Of a stretch of 64,000 nt of DNA, positions 1 through 8,923 are shown in pieces. Where the stretch lies: the NCBI GenBank assembly GCA_035624785.1, contig DASPQV010000047.1, positions 95,482-159,481 on the forward strand, written 5' to 3'. The stretch's first letter is position 1; every line of letters begins with the position of its first letter. The notes under the pieces are model-generated. The model made no database searches and had not been told where the DNA came from. It saw only the letters and a list, made by a program, of their open reading frames with translations. Made by a program: the position numbers and the translations under genes. Source of the DNA: JAJZNI01 sp035624785 (GTDB taxonomy: Bacteria > Chloroflexota > Dormibacteria > Aeolococcales > Aeolococcaceae).

Positions 1-1
1 G

Positions 2-253
2 ATGCGGGTCCTCCTCGAGGAGCACCGTGACCAACAGCTCGACCTCGTCGATGGCATCAAGGTCTTCGTGGACGGAGGCTTCGTGCTGGTCCGTCCCGAC
101 CCGGACGAGCCCGCCTGTCACATCGTCGCCTCGGTGGACGACGAGCGCGAGGGTCGCCGGCTCCTCGAGGAGTACGCGCAGCGAGTGCGCAGCGCCCGCG
201 GTGCCGACAGCCCCGGGGCGGCCGAGGTTCCCCCGGACCGGGCCGCGGACTGA
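2..253 (+). CDS. Phosphohexomutase-type protein, C-terminal end only
   Basis: The window begins inside this gene, so only the last 83 codons are present. The residues GIKVF, a glycine-rich turn and VLVRPDPDEP match the C-terminal substrate-phosphate-binding domain of phosphomannomutase/phosphoglucomutase proteins. The PDPDEP variant, where classical mutases have PSGTEP, resembles the mutase domain fused to mannose-1-phosphate guanylyltransferases in Actinobacteria-like genomes. Known for the family: it interconverts hexose 1- and 6-phosphates for GDP-mannose or glycan synthesis. The upstream catalytic serine and any nucleotidyltransferase domain lie outside the window, so substrate and domain layout are inference. 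The C-terminal tail is alanine- and proline-rich and probably disordered. Confidence 0.6.
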   Translation: MRVLLEEHRDQQLDLVDGIKVFVDGGFVLVRPDPDEPACHIVASVDDEREGRRLLEEYAQRVRSARGADSPGAAEVPPDRAAD

Positions 254-373
254 GCGGCGGTCGCCCCACCGCCGGCGTCCGCCCAGCATCGGCGCATCGA
301 ACCACCCCGGCCGGCGGCCCGCGCCGAAGCGCGGCCGCCGCGCGACCCCCTCACCTCTCGAGGCAGGCTGGGA

Positions 374-634
374 TCAGCGGACGGTTTGGCTGTGAACCGA
401 CAGAATCGAGATGCGGCGGCCACCCGGACCGTCGGTGACCAGATAGGTCGCAGTCAGCCGGCCGATCTCGGCGCCGTCCTTCCGCTGCCGCGAGAGCGTC
501 CCGCGATACAGGGCTGAGGTGGAGTTCAGGACGACGATCTCGGAATCGAGGACCCTAGGTGCGGGCATAGCCGCCCGCAGGCCCCTGGGGTTCCCACCAC
601 CCTGACAGCCGCCGCTCTGCGGTCGCGCGATCAC
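374..634 (-). pseudogene. SnoaL/DUF4440-like C-terminal remnant
   Basis: The last ~58 codons (up to about base 550) read like the C-terminal half of a SnoaL-like (DUF4440/NTF2-fold) protein: alternating beta strands with the pattern DGAEIGRLTATYLVTD and a final ISILSVHS strand. The N-terminal half of such a domain is missing. The 28 preceding codons are low-complexity (glycine, proline, arginine), and the upstream DNA is already the 3' end of the MMPL gene on the same strand. A GTG at 634 opens the frame, but nothing suggests a functional start. It is most simply a truncated relic left beside the transporter. A short functional protein cannot be ruled out. Confidence 0.4.
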
Positions 635-667
635 GCTCGAGGTGTTCGCGGTCGGGCTCGGAGCGGG

Positions 668-2938
668 TCAGGCTGCCATCGACGACCCGAGCGGCCGCGA
701 TCGCCGGCGCAGCCAGCGCGGCGCCCACCAGTTGACCGGTCCGATGAGGCGCATCACCGCGGGCACCACCAGCGCCCGCACGATGCTGGCATCGACCAGC
801 ACCGCGATCGCCATGCCCAGGCCCAGCGCCTTGATGACCACGACGCTGGACACCAGCCCGAAGACCAGGAACACCGTGATCATGATGGCCGCGGCACCGC
901 TGACCAGGCGGCCGCTCGCTTGGAGCCCCTCGGCGACGGCGCGGCGGTTGTCGCCGTGCTCGTCCCATGCCTCGCGCATCCTGGTCAGCAGGAAGACCTC
1001 GTAATCCATGGACAGGCCGAAGACGACGCAGAAGAGCAGCACCGGGATGGTGGGGTCGAGGGAGGCGGGGCTGAAGTCGAGGAGACCGCTGAGGTGGCCT
1101 TGCTGGAAGATGAAGACCAGGGCTCCGAACGCGGCCGACAGCGAGAGCAGGTTCATGACCACCGCCTTCAGGGGCAGCACCACCGATCGGAGCAGGAGCA
1201 TGAGCAGGAGGGAGGTGACCGCGATGATGTAGAGCGCGGTCCACGGCGTCCGATCCAGCATGTACTGGACGTAGTCCATGTCGAAGGCGGTGTTGCCGGT
1301 GACCAGGACGCGGGCGCCGGCGACGGCGTCGTGGCCCCGGATGTAGCTGACCAGCGAGCGGGCCGGCTGGCTGGTCTCGGGATAGGCGGTGTAGGCGCGC
1401 AGCACGGCGATGCTGCTCCCGGTGAGCTGGCTCACCTGGCTGCGGGTCGAGGCGGGCAGCGAGTTCCCCCCGGCGGCCCACAGCCGCTGATACGAGCTGA
1501 GCCCGGCGACCCCCGGCAGGTTCACGTAGCTGACCACCTGGCTCACTCCCGTGACGGCGCGGAGTCGCTGCCCCAGCCCGTAGGCGACCGCCACCTCAGG
1601 AGCGGCGAAAGGCGATTCCGGGAAGTCGACGACTACGTCGATGGCCGTGCCCTGACCGAATGCCCGGCTCAGCAGCTCGGTGCCCTGGCGGGAGTCATCG
1701 GCGGGTGGCAGCAGGCTCACGTTGGCCTCGGCGAGCTGCATCTGGGTGAACGGGGAACCGGCCAGCAGCAGCACCGCCAGGCAGGGGAGTAGCACCGCCA
1801 CCGGATGACCCATCACCAGGCTCGCCAGCCGTCCCCAGAAGCCGCTGACGGTCGCCTCCCCCCTGTAGCCATGCCCGGCCGGCGCGGCGGTGCCCCGCCG
1901 TCGCAGCGGGTGCAGCAGGCTGGAGGGTCGAAGGCGGTCGACCCGACCTCCGAGGATGGCCAGCAGAGCGGGCAGGAAGGAGAGCGCGTAGATGACCGAG
2001 ATCACCACCACGAAGCTCGCCGATAGCCCCATGCTGCTCAGGATCGTGCCGCTGTAGAACAGCAGCCCGGTGGACCCGATCGCCACCGTGACCCCGGAGA
2101 AGCCGACCGCGGTTCCGGCGGTGCGCATGGTAACGGCGAGCGCATCTTCGACCGAGCCACGCCGCCGCAGCTCCTCGCGGAAGCGGCTGACGATGAACAG
2201 CGAGTAGTCGATGGCCACCCCCAGCCCGACGATCGCCACCGCGTTGAGCGCGTAGGTGGAGACGTCGATGTGATGGGCGAGCTGGTACATGGCGGCAAGG
2301 CCGCCGATCACCGCGGCCAGGCCGACGCCGAGGCAGAGCAGGGCCGCCGCCACCGAGCCGAAGACCAGCACCAGCACCAGCAGCGCGGCGGGGATGGAGA
2401 TGTCGGCGCGCTGCAGGTCCTGCTCGCTGCGGGTGTTGAAGGCGCTGTTCAGGGCCAGGTCGCCGGCCGCGTGGATGGTCAGCACGCCGGAGCGAACCTC
2501 GTCGCGCAGGCTCGGGAACTCCTGGGTGGCGGTGGCGAAGCTGTCCGTGGTGAGCCCGACCATGGCGATCACGTCGTGACGGTCGGCGGAGATCAGGGAG
2601 CTCTGCGCCGCGAAGTCGTCGAGCGGCGGCAGCTGGATGGATTGGACGCGCGGATCCCGCCGCAGGCCGGCGACGGCAAGGTTGACCGCCGTGGCGAAGG
2701 ACGGAGTGCCGACCTGGAGCGACGGGCTGCCCAGGACCAGCTCGAAGCCGTTGGCGGTCGAGCTGGGCAGCTGCTGGCTCTCCAGGGCGAACCCCTGGCT
2801 GGCCTCGAAGTCGAAGCTGCTGCTGTTCTTGAGCGAGCCGCCTCGGGAGAGCACCACCAGGCTGGCCGCGAAGACCAGCAGGGAGAGGAGCAGCACCCAC
2901 CAGCGGCGCCTGAAGACGAGGCGGCCCCAGCGCTCCAC
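668..2938 (-). CDS. MMPL/RND-family membrane transporter
   Basis: This 756-residue protein has the two-fold repeat of MMPL transporters: one N-terminal membrane segment, a large extracytoplasmic loop (about residues 35-185), a cluster of five to six helices, a second loop, and a second helix cluster to the C-terminus. The conserved RND-type motifs are visible: GLGVAIDYSLFIVSRFREE in the first half and FGLSMDYEVFLLTRMRE in the second, each with the acidic residue expected in proton relay. Family members export lipids or hydrophobic compounds; the substrate here is unknown. It lies 46 bases downstream of the DUF3352 gene on the same strand. The start is GTG 2938, with TAGGGT exactly six bases upstream, so it may also have its own leaderless transcript. 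Confidence 0.9.
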   Translation of the reverse strand: MERWGRLVFRRRWWVLLLSLLVFAASLVVLSRGGSLKNSSSFDFEASQGFALESQQLPSSTANGFELVLGSPSLQVGTPSFATAVNLAVAGLRRDPRVQSIQLPPLDDFAAQSSLISADRHDVIAMVGLTTDSFATATQEFPSLRDEVRSGVLTIHAAGDLALNSAFNTRSEQDLQRADISIPAALLVLVLVFGSVAAALLCLGVGLAAVIGGLAAMYQLAHHIDVSTYALNAVAIVGLGVAIDYSLFIVSRFREELRRRGSVEDALAVTMRTAGTAVGFSGVTVAIGSTGLLFYSGTILSSMGLSASFVVVISVIYALSFLPALLAILGGRVDRLRPSSLLHPLRRRGTAAPAGHGYRGEATVSGFWGRLASLVMGHPVAVLLPCLAVLLLAGSPFTQMQLAEANVSLLPPADDSRQGTELLSRAFGQGTAIDVVVDFPESPFAAPEVAVAYGLGQRLRAVTGVSQVVSYVNLPGVAGLSSYQRLWAAGGNSLPASTRSQVSQLTGSSIAVLRAYTAYPETSQPARSLVSYIRGHDAVAGARVLVTGNTAFDMDYVQYMLDRTPWTALYIIAVTSLLLMLLLRSVVLPLKAVVMNLLSLSAAFGALVFIFQQGHLSGLLDFSPASLDPTIPVLLFCVVFGLSMDYEVFLLTRMREAWDEHGDNRRAVAEGLQASGRLVSGAAAIMITVFLVFGLVSSVVVIKALGLGMAIAVLVDASIVRALVVPAVMRLIGPVNWWAPRWLRRRSRPLGSSMAA

Positions 2939-2944
2939 GGCGCG

Positions 2945-2950
2945 ACCCTA
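2945..2950 (-). promoter_or_regulatory. -10-like TAGGGT, six bases before the MMPL GTG
   Basis: On the minus strand TAGGGT is followed by six bases and the GTG start. That spacing would put the transcription start at the start codon. No clear -35 element is seen. It is supported mainly because the same arrangement recurs at many other genes in the window. Confidence 0.35.
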
Positions 2951-2984
2951 CCATGACCCCGGCCGGTGCCTGGCCGCCCCGCAG

Positions 2985-4913
2985 CTACGGGATCTCGATC
3001 AGGACGTGCTCCTGCGTCTCGCTGGGACCGTCGGTCACGGTCATCGAGATCGAGCTGATGGGCCTCAGATTGGGCACCACGTTCTGCTCGAAGCCGGCTC
3101 TCTGGTCATCGGGCAGCGACTGGTAGATCAGGGCGGTGAGCTTCGAGATGTCGACGTATCCGACCGCGACCGACGCCTGCTGGCCGGGGGTCTGCGCGTA
3201 GCCCCTGGACTGGGCCAGGCTGGGACCGCCGTCCCGGGTGTCGATGATCGACCTCACCTCGGCCGGGCTGGTGGCGATGACGGCCTCGCCGCCGGTGACG
3301 GTCCAGGCCAGCGTGGTGCTCTCATCGGGCAGTGCCATCTCGGAGATGTCGGCGCCACGGTAGCTCTCGTGAATGAGCGTGGCGGTCGTGGTGACGCAGC
3401 CACCCCCCGCCTCGCCGCTCTCATCGCACCCGGGAGCACCGCCGACGACCGACCCGGAGCTGAACCAGGTGGGCATGCCGGTGTCCAGGAACTGGCGGGT
3501 GGCGGCGGGGTCGGTGGTCCCCACCATCACCGCTCCCGCTGGCTGGCCTGCGCGGTCCTGGTCCAGCTCGGCCCCGAAGTCACCGGAGAGCTCGCCGAGG
3601 AAGGCGCCCAGCCCGCTGTGGGCAAGGTAGCTGGCCGCGTCCGAGGAGCTCTGGTCGACCACACCCACCAGGTAGTGCACGAGGTCCTGGGTGCCCGCGA
3701 AGCCGTAGAAGGCGACCGCGCTCTGCGGGGTCATCCCGGCGGCGGCGTTCTGGTCCGCGGCCACCCCCTGCATGGCCCTCTGGTCCGCGCTCATCTGGCT
3801 GGGGTCGTAGTCGGTGACCGCGTCGAAGGCGAGGCCGCCGGCCTCAGCCTCGGCGCTCACCCCCATGCCGCGATAGGCGGCCAGGGCGTCGAGCTCGGGC
3901 TGGATCGAGACACCGTCACCCGACAGGCTGCCGGCCTCGCTCTGGAGGGCCTGGACCAGGGCCGGATAGTCCAGGTAGAAGAGACCGAGGCGATCGGCAG
4001 GGAGCTGGCCGAGAACCTGCTGGAAATCGGAGCTGGACTGCAGCGACGAGCGCCTTCCCTGGTCGGTGTCGATGATCTCCTCCAGGTAGCTCGTCGAGCT
4101 CGCCATCACCAGCGTGGCCCCCACGATGGCGTAGGAGCAGACCGGCGTGGTATCGGAGTCCGTGGTCGACGGCTGCGCCCCGAGGTCAGGATTCAGCGGC
4201 GGGAAGATGTCACCCAGGCTCTCGCTCTCGGTGGTTATGGTGATCCCCTGATAGCTCTCGCTGGTGAAGGTGTAGGTGATCCCGGTCTGGTTCGACGACT
4301 GGGCGTTCTGCCACTTCTGGAGAGCGGCCGCGGTCAGCGACGGATCCGTCGTGCTGATGTAGTACCCGTACGCTCCACCCTCTCCCGCCGCCGTCGTCAT
4401 GCTGGCGTCGAGGCTCATGCCGATCTGGCCGCCCAACCAGGGCAGCACATCCTGGTGATCGAGGCCGGCCATCTGAAGGGCGCTGTCCAGCATCGAGTCC
4501 ACCCACTGCGCGCGCTTCGAGCCGTCGGCGAGGACGGGGAACTTCTGCATCAGCGCGGAGAGGGCGAGCTGCTGGTCTCCCGAGGGCTGGAGATAGGCCG
4601 TCGCGTAGGCGGCGGCGGTCCCCGGGACCATCGGGGTCAGGCTGTCGGCGGGGGCCCGGAACAGGCGGAAGCCGGTGAAGGCCGCGGCGGCCACACCCGC
4701 GACCAGGACGAAGGTGGCCGCGCTGGCCACCGTGCGGCGCGCGCCGTGGCCCGGCGCGGGCGGCGAGCCGGGATCCGGGGTGGCCCATTCCGGCGCGACT
4801 GTGGGCTGGAGATCAGGTTGGGGGACGTACGGCGGAGGCCAGCCGCTCAGCCGGGGGGCGGCGCCGAACCGGCCGGTGGTGCGCACGTTCCATCCTCGGG
4901 GTGGCTCGTCCAT
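2985..4913 (-). CDS. DUF3352-family membrane-anchored protein
   Basis: A 642-residue protein with a proline-rich cytoplasmic N-terminus (about 1-58), one membrane segment (about 60-80, VASAATFVLVAGVAAAAF) and a long extracytoplasmic region. The outer region has repeated signatures of DUF3352: a PGTAAAYA segment after the membrane helix, LPWLGGQIG, and later strands built on LAWTVTGGEAVIA. The family is uncharacterised and common in GC-rich Gram-positive-type bacteria. The ATG start is preceded by a good Shine-Dalgarno (AAGGAG), unlike many neighbours. It lies between hemH and the MMPL transporter, all leftward, so it may be co-transcribed with the transporter. No role can be assigned beyond a surface location. 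Confidence 0.75.
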   Translation of the reverse strand: MDEPPRGWNVRTTGRFGAAPRLSGWPPPYVPQPDLQPTVAPEWATPDPGSPPAPGHGARRTVASAATFVLVAGVAAAAFTGFRLFRAPADSLTPMVPGTAAAYATAYLQPSGDQQLALSALMQKFPVLADGSKRAQWVDSMLDSALQMAGLDHQDVLPWLGGQIGMSLDASMTTAAGEGGAYGYYISTTDPSLTAAALQKWQNAQSSNQTGITYTFTSESYQGITITTESESLGDIFPPLNPDLGAQPSTTDSDTTPVCSYAIVGATLVMASSTSYLEEIIDTDQGRRSSLQSSSDFQQVLGQLPADRLGLFYLDYPALVQALQSEAGSLSGDGVSIQPELDALAAYRGMGVSAEAEAGGLAFDAVTDYDPSQMSADQRAMQGVAADQNAAAGMTPQSAVAFYGFAGTQDLVHYLVGVVDQSSSDAASYLAHSGLGAFLGELSGDFGAELDQDRAGQPAGAVMVGTTDPAATRQFLDTGMPTWFSSGSVVGGAPGCDESGEAGGGCVTTTATLIHESYRGADISEMALPDESTTLAWTVTGGEAVIATSPAEVRSIIDTRDGGPSLAQSRGYAQTPGQQASVAVGYVDISKLTALIYQSLPDDQRAGFEQNVVPNLRPISSISMTVTDGPSETQEHVLIEIP

Positions 4914-4981
4914 CCGCTCTCCTTGGCGCGATAGCTCGGAGCCTCACCATAGCCCTGTCCACTCGCCCGAACCTCGGGCAA

Positions 4982-5971
4982 TCACCGGGTCTTTACCCGG
5001 GCGCCACGATCTCGCGTCTCCGAGCCCGGCCACGCTGTCGCGGCGCCGGCCAGCTCGCGCTCGACCACCTCGGCGAGCCCGCGCACGAATGCCGGCGAGG
5101 AATTGGGCATGGCGATCCGGTGGAAGCGCAGCCCGTGCTCCTCGGCCTGCTCCCGAGCGGCGACGTCGATGTCGTAGAGCGTCTCCAGGTGATCGGCGAC
5201 GAACTGCACCGGGGCGACCAGCACCTCGCTGGCGCCGGCCGCCGCCAGGTCGGGAAGGACGTCCAGGAGGTCGGGCTTGAGCCACTCGGCGGGGGTGTGT
5301 CCCGCGCTCTGCCAGGCGAACCGCCAGGAGCCCTCCTGGAGACCGAGGCGGTCCACCACCGCGCTCACCGTTTCGTGGAGCTGCTCGAGGTAACCGGGGT
5401 CGCGGTCGATGACGCTGCGCGGCAGGCTGTGGGCGGTGAAGACAACCGGAACCGGTCGCAGCGGGTCGGACCCGGCGTCGACGAGCGCCTCGGAGAGCCT
5501 TTGGCACAGACTCTCGATCCAGCCCGGGATGGTGTGCCACGCTCGCGCCACCGCGATCTCCAGGCCGGGATGGCGGGATCTCGCGCTGTCGACGGCGCGC
5601 TCGTAGCCGGCGAGGACGAGCGGCGAGTACTGGGGGGCGAGCACGATGGCCAGGATGGGGGAGACGCCGTCAGCCGCCATTCGGTCGATGGCGCCGGCGA
5701 TGCGCGGCTCGGAGTGCTGCATCCCCACCCCGACCGTGTAGCGGCCGGCGCCGTGGCGCTCGTCGAGCAGCCTCTGCAGGTCTCGAGCCTGGGCCTCGGT
5801 GATCTCGATGAGCGGAGACCGTCCGATGATCCGGAAGCGCCGCTGGAACTCGACGATCAGGGTGGGATCGGGATCTGTGCCACCCCTGAGACTGCGCAGA
5901 TAGGCGGGGACCTCGTCGGCGGTGACCGCGGAACCGAAGGTGAGCAGGAGAACGCCGCAGCGCGCGGTCAT
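4982..5971 (-). CDS. hemH: Ferrochelatase (probably coproporphyrin-type)
   Basis: This 329-residue protein inserts ferrous iron into a porphyrin. It has the chelatase fold, the N-terminal GVLLLTFGSA strand, LAPQYSP, FTAHSLP with the catalytic histidine at residue 181, and FVADHLETLYD with the conserved glutamate at 263. These positions correspond closely to His183 and Glu264 of the Bacillus enzyme, which uses coproporphyrin III. The ATG start overlaps the hemE stop as ATGA, so translation is probably coupled. The reading frame continues upstream without a stop, but that part overlaps hemE and carries no family sequence. hemQ was not seen in the window, so the coproporphyrin route is inference from sequence type. 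Confidence 0.92.
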   Translation of the reverse strand: MTARCGVLLLTFGSAVTADEVPAYLRSLRGGTDPDPTLIVEFQRRFRIIGRSPLIEITEAQARDLQRLLDERHGAGRYTVGVGMQHSEPRIAGAIDRMAADGVSPILAIVLAPQYSPLVLAGYERAVDSARSRHPGLEIAVARAWHTIPGWIESLCQRLSEALVDAGSDPLRPVPVVFTAHSLPRSVIDRDPGYLEQLHETVSAVVDRLGLQEGSWRFAWQSAGHTPAEWLKPDLLDVLPDLAAAGASEVLVAPVQFVADHLETLYDIDVAAREQAEEHGLRFHRIAMPNSSPAFVRGLAEVVERELAGAATAWPGSETRDRGARVKTR

Positions 5972-7038
5972 GGCCTGGCCGTCTCCTGGTGCACCAGGTC
6001 GACGACCCGGCGCAGCGTCGCCGCCTCGGTGCCGGGCAGCACGCCGTGTCCGAGGTTGAATACGTGGCCGTCGCGCCCGCCGGCTTCGCCGAGAACTCGC
6101 CTGGTCTCCCGCGCCACCACCGGCCAGGGAGCCAGGAGCACGGTGGGATCGAGGTTGCCCTGGATGCCCCGGTGGGGTCCGATGCGCTGCCATGCCTCGT
6201 CGAGAGGCAGGCGCCAGTCGACCGAGATGGCTTCGCTGCCCGCTCCCGCCATCGACTCCAGGAGGTGCGAGCAGCCCGTGCCAAAGTGCAGCCGCGGGAC
6301 TCCGAGGTCAGCCACGCCCTCGAAGATGCCACTCACGTGGGGCAGCACCCGCGACTCGTAGTCGCGCCGGCTCAGCGCTCCCACCCAGGAATCGAAGAGC
6401 TGCACGGCGTCGACCCCGGCGGCGACCTGGGCCCGCAGATAGCGGATGGTGACCCGGCTGAGGATCTCCATCAGGTGGTCCCACAGCTCGGGCCGGCCGT
6501 GCATCAGCGCCTTGCTGAGGGCGTGGTCGCGGGATGGGCGCCCCTCGATCATGTAGGAGGCGACCGTGAACGGGCCCCCGGCGAAGCCGATGACCGCCGT
6601 CCCCTCACCCAGCTCCCGGCGGACCAGGCGGATGGCGGTAAACAGGTCCGGGGTGGCGTCCTCCGCCGACCCGACCTCCTGGAGACGGGCGATGTCGGCC
6701 GCGGTGCGGACCGGCTGGTGGACGATCGGTCCCACTCCCGGGTCGATGGTGAAGGGAACCCCCATGCCGATCAAGGGCAGCATGATGTCGGCGTAGAGCA
6801 CCGCGGCGTCGACGCCGAGCTCGCTCACCGGCATCAGCGTCACCCTGGCGCACAGCTCCGGAGTCCGGGTGATGGTGAGGATGTCGAAGCGCTCGCGGAG
6901 CTCGCGGTACCCAGCCAGGGCGCGTCCCGCCTGGCGCATGAACCACACCGGGGTGCAATCCACCGGCTGGCGGCGCAGCGCGGCGAGGATCCGCTGGCGC
7001 CCGGTTCTGGCCCCGGCGGCCGCCGCCGCGCCGGTCAA
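5968..7038 (-). CDS. hemE: Uroporphyrinogen III decarboxylase
   Basis: A 356-residue enzyme that decarboxylates the four acetate side chains of uroporphyrinogen III to give coproporphyrinogen III. The two family signatures are present: WFMRQAGRALAGYRE near residues 32-46 and GFAGGPFTVASYMIEG in the middle. The frame is open for over 2.7 kb on this strand because of high GC, so the start must be chosen. TTG at 7038 gives the family length, sits just before the conserved RILAALRRQ region, overlaps the upstream gene stop as TTGA, and has AGGGG a few bases upstream. The downstream ATGA overlap with hemH indicates a tightly coupled heme operon. Confidence 0.93.
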   Translation of the reverse strand: MTGAAAAAGARTGRQRILAALRRQPVDCTPVWFMRQAGRALAGYRELRERFDILTITRTPELCARVTLMPVSELGVDAAVLYADIMLPLIGMGVPFTIDPGVGPIVHQPVRTAADIARLQEVGSAEDATPDLFTAIRLVRRELGEGTAVIGFAGGPFTVASYMIEGRPSRDHALSKALMHGRPELWDHLMEILSRVTIRYLRAQVAAGVDAVQLFDSWVGALSRRDYESRVLPHVSGIFEGVADLGVPRLHFGTGCSHLLESMAGAGSEAISVDWRLPLDEAWQRIGPHRGIQGNLDPTVLLAPWPVVARETRRVLGEAGGRDGHVFNLGHGVLPGTEAATLRRVVDLVHQETARP

Positions 7039-7313
7039 TCCACCCCTATATCGAAAGCCGCCCTCTCGTCGCCGCGACCATAGGAGCGGATCGCCACGTG
7101 GGTGTCGGTGCGGACGATCCCGGGGAGGCCGGTGATCCGCTGGGTGACCAGGGTGGCGAGGGAGTCCAGGTCGCTGACCCTGACCACGGCGATGAAATCG
7201 GCAGAGCCGGTGGTGGTGTAGACCTCGGCGATGCCCTCCGTGTCGGCCAGTGCCTGGCCCAGGCGGGCGATCGCTGCCGGCTCGCAGACGACCATCAGGA
7301 AGGCGGTGAGCAT
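7035..7313 (-). CDS. Stand-alone Lrp/AsnC ligand-binding (RAM) domain protein
   Basis: A 92-residue protein that consists only of the beta-alpha-beta-beta-alpha-beta ligand domain of Lrp/AsnC regulators. Visible features are the MLTAFLMVVCEP first strand, the YTTTGSADFIAVVRVSD segment and the GIVRTDTHVAI strand. No helix-turn-helix precedes it: ATG 7313 is the only sensible start, and the DNA upstream is intergenic. Such single-domain proteins bind small ligands or modify larger regulators. Its place as first gene of the hemE-hemH operon suggests a link with heme or its precursors, but this is inference. TACCAT lies seven bases before the ATG. Siroheme decarboxylases (AhbA/B) share the domain but also carry an HTH. 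Confidence 0.8.
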   Translation of the reverse strand: MLTAFLMVVCEPAAIARLGQALADTEGIAEVYTTTGSADFIAVVRVSDLDSLATLVTQRITGLPGIVRTDTHVAIRSYGRGDERAAFDIGVD

Positions 7314-7320
7314 CGGCCGG

Positions 7321-7326
7321 ATGGTA
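7321..7326 (-). promoter_or_regulatory. -10-like TACCAT before the Lrp-domain gene
   Basis: TACCAT on the minus strand is followed by seven bases and the ATG of the first gene of the heme operon. This is consistent with a leaderless heme-operon transcript. No convincing -35 hexamer is visible. Confidence 0.35.
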
Positions 7327-7383
7327 CTGCGCGGATCGGTCACGCCCGGGTGACGATCCGGAGTTGCCCCCGGATCGCGGCGC

Positions 7384-8832
7384 ATGATTGAGCGCGAGAT
7401 GCGCGACCAGCTCGTGTGCGTCAAATGCTGGCGCTGGTACGACGGGCGGACCGTGTGCCCCAGCTGCAGGGTGGCCCTGGTGGATCCCGAGACCGGCCAT
7501 CCGGTAAGTGAGGATGCCGCGGCCGGCCCGGCCACCGGGTCCGCTCCCGCGCCCTTGGTGTCGCAACCGAGCCCGGTGGCCGGGGAGACGCCGGACCTTC
7601 CTGCGGTGGTCGGCTACCCGTCGGGGATGCCGGTGGAGGTTCCCACCCGCCTCGAGGTTCGCGATTTCCTGGGCGGCGGGCGGACCCTCACAAGCGGGCC
7701 GCTCCAGTCCCGCCTGGCGCCGGAGGGGAACGCTCCTCCGGTCGCTCCGCAGCTGCCGGAGGGCCCTTTTCCCCCGCCCCCGCCGCCTCCCCCCACTCCG
7801 GCCCCGCCGCCGCCGTTGGCCACGCTGAGGGTGGGTGGCTCTTCCGCCGTCGCGACCGCGACGTCCCCGGACGTGGCACCGGCTCGGACCGATCTGTCCC
7901 TCGCGCCGGCGCTCGCGACCGCGGCGGCCCCCCGGCCGCCGGAGTGGTGGCGGGGCCCGGCGAACCCGCCCTCCGGCTCCTCGACGCCGCCACCCGGCGA
8001 GCGCTCGCAGCCGGTGGTCTCGGTCCCGGCGCCCCCCCCGCAGGGCCCTCAGGCACCGCCGTTGGCCGGCCGCGCGCCGCCCGACGGCTTGCCCTGGGCG
8101 CGGCCGGCGCCCGCTCTCGCCGGCGGGGCGCCCACCCAGCCGGTCGAGCCCTCGGTGAGCCCGCCTCCTGCCGGTGATCTGGCGTCGGTGTGGTCGCGCC
8201 GCACCGCCGATCCGATCCGGAACCGGCCGTCCGGCTCCGTCCAGGTGGCCGAGCAAGCGGGGACGGCCGGGCCCCTCGGGGCCGGCTTGGCTTCGCGCAT
8301 CGCCCGGAGCCGTGGGGTCGAGACTCAGCTCGCCGGAGAGCTCCTGCCTCCACCGGTGGTGGCCACCGAGGAGGTGCCGCGGGCCGGGGCACCCGCCGGG
8401 AAGCGAGCCCACCGCGCCCTCCTGGGCGCGGCCGCGGGTTTGCTGGCCGGGCTGGTGGTCGCCGCGCTCTGGGTGGTCGCCGCCGTGGTCACGGGCCTCG
8501 AGCTCGCCCCTCTCGCCCTGGTGGTCGGCATAGCCGCCGGCCTGGTCATGCGCCGGCTGGGCGAGCGGCGCCGGCTGAGCGCAGCCCTCGCCGGCGCGCT
8601 GGTGGGGCTGCTGGCGATCGCCCTGGGTTTGGTCATGGCTGCGGTGGCCGCCTACAGCCACACGGAGGGCGCCGCTGCGTTCACCAGTTTCATCAACGCG
8701 GTGGCCCTCCTCGATCGCTCCTTCCTGCCCCACCTCTGGGCGGAGACCGGGGTTGCCGGCGCCGCCGCGGCGGTTGCCGGCGTCATCCTGGCTGGGCTGC
8801 CGGTTTTGATCGGGCGGCGCACCGCCTCGTGA
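7384..8832 (+). CDS. Zinc-ribbon, proline-rich membrane protein
   Basis: This 482-residue protein begins with a treble-clef-like zinc ribbon (CVKCWRWYDGRTVCPSC, cysteines near residues 13, 16, 25 and 28). A roughly 300-residue proline/alanine/serine-rich region follows, including long proline runs, and is almost certainly disordered. The C-terminal ~140 residues form about four membrane helices (from AHRALLGAAAGLLAGLVV to the end). No known family is recognised for the whole. The layout suggests a membrane protein with a long cytoplasmic tail carrying a metal-binding tip. It is divergent from the heme operon, 70 bases away. ATG 7402 is an alternative start. The role is unknown. Confidence 0.6.
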   Translation: MIEREMRDQLVCVKCWRWYDGRTVCPSCRVALVDPETGHPVSEDAAAGPATGSAPAPLVSQPSPVAGETPDLPAVVGYPSGMPVEVPTRLEVRDFLGGGRTLTSGPLQSRLAPEGNAPPVAPQLPEGPFPPPPPPPPTPAPPPPLATLRVGGSSAVATATSPDVAPARTDLSLAPALATAAAPRPPEWWRGPANPPSGSSTPPPGERSQPVVSVPAPPPQGPQAPPLAGRAPPDGLPWARPAPALAGGAPTQPVEPSVSPPPAGDLASVWSRRTADPIRNRPSGSVQVAEQAGTAGPLGAGLASRIARSRGVETQLAGELLPPPVVATEEVPRAGAPAGKRAHRALLGAAAGLLAGLVVAALWVVAAVVTGLELAPLALVVGIAAGLVMRRLGERRRLSAALAGALVGLLAIALGLVMAAVAAYSHTEGAAAFTSFINAVALLDRSFLPHLWAETGVAGAAAAVAGVILAGLPVLIGRRTAS

Positions 8833-8857
8833 GGCTCCGCCGACGGTCTCGACCCGG

Positions 8858-8886
8858 TTGGAGATAGTCAGCTGATCGGCTACGAT
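8858..8886 (+). promoter_or_regulatory. Sigma-70-type promoter of tRNA-Gly
   Basis: TTGGAG (8858-8863) and TACGAT (8881-8886) are separated by 17 bases and lie 38 bases upstream of the mature tRNA 5' end. This is consistent with a short 5' leader trimmed by RNase P. Confidence 0.5.
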
Positions 8887-8923
8887 GAGCGCCGCCGCCG
8901 GCGTGTCCGGCGAGTGGGCGACT

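Noticed and set aside
2637..4934. 765-codon open frame on the plus strand opposite DUF3352
   Set aside because: Glycine/arginine/histidine-rich, no motifs, antisense to a supported gene.
7039..8733. Long open frame continuing upstream of hemE on the minus strand
   Set aside because: It lies antisense to the zinc-ribbon protein gene and across the Lrp-domain gene in another frame, has no family similarity, and is explained by high GC lacking stop codons.
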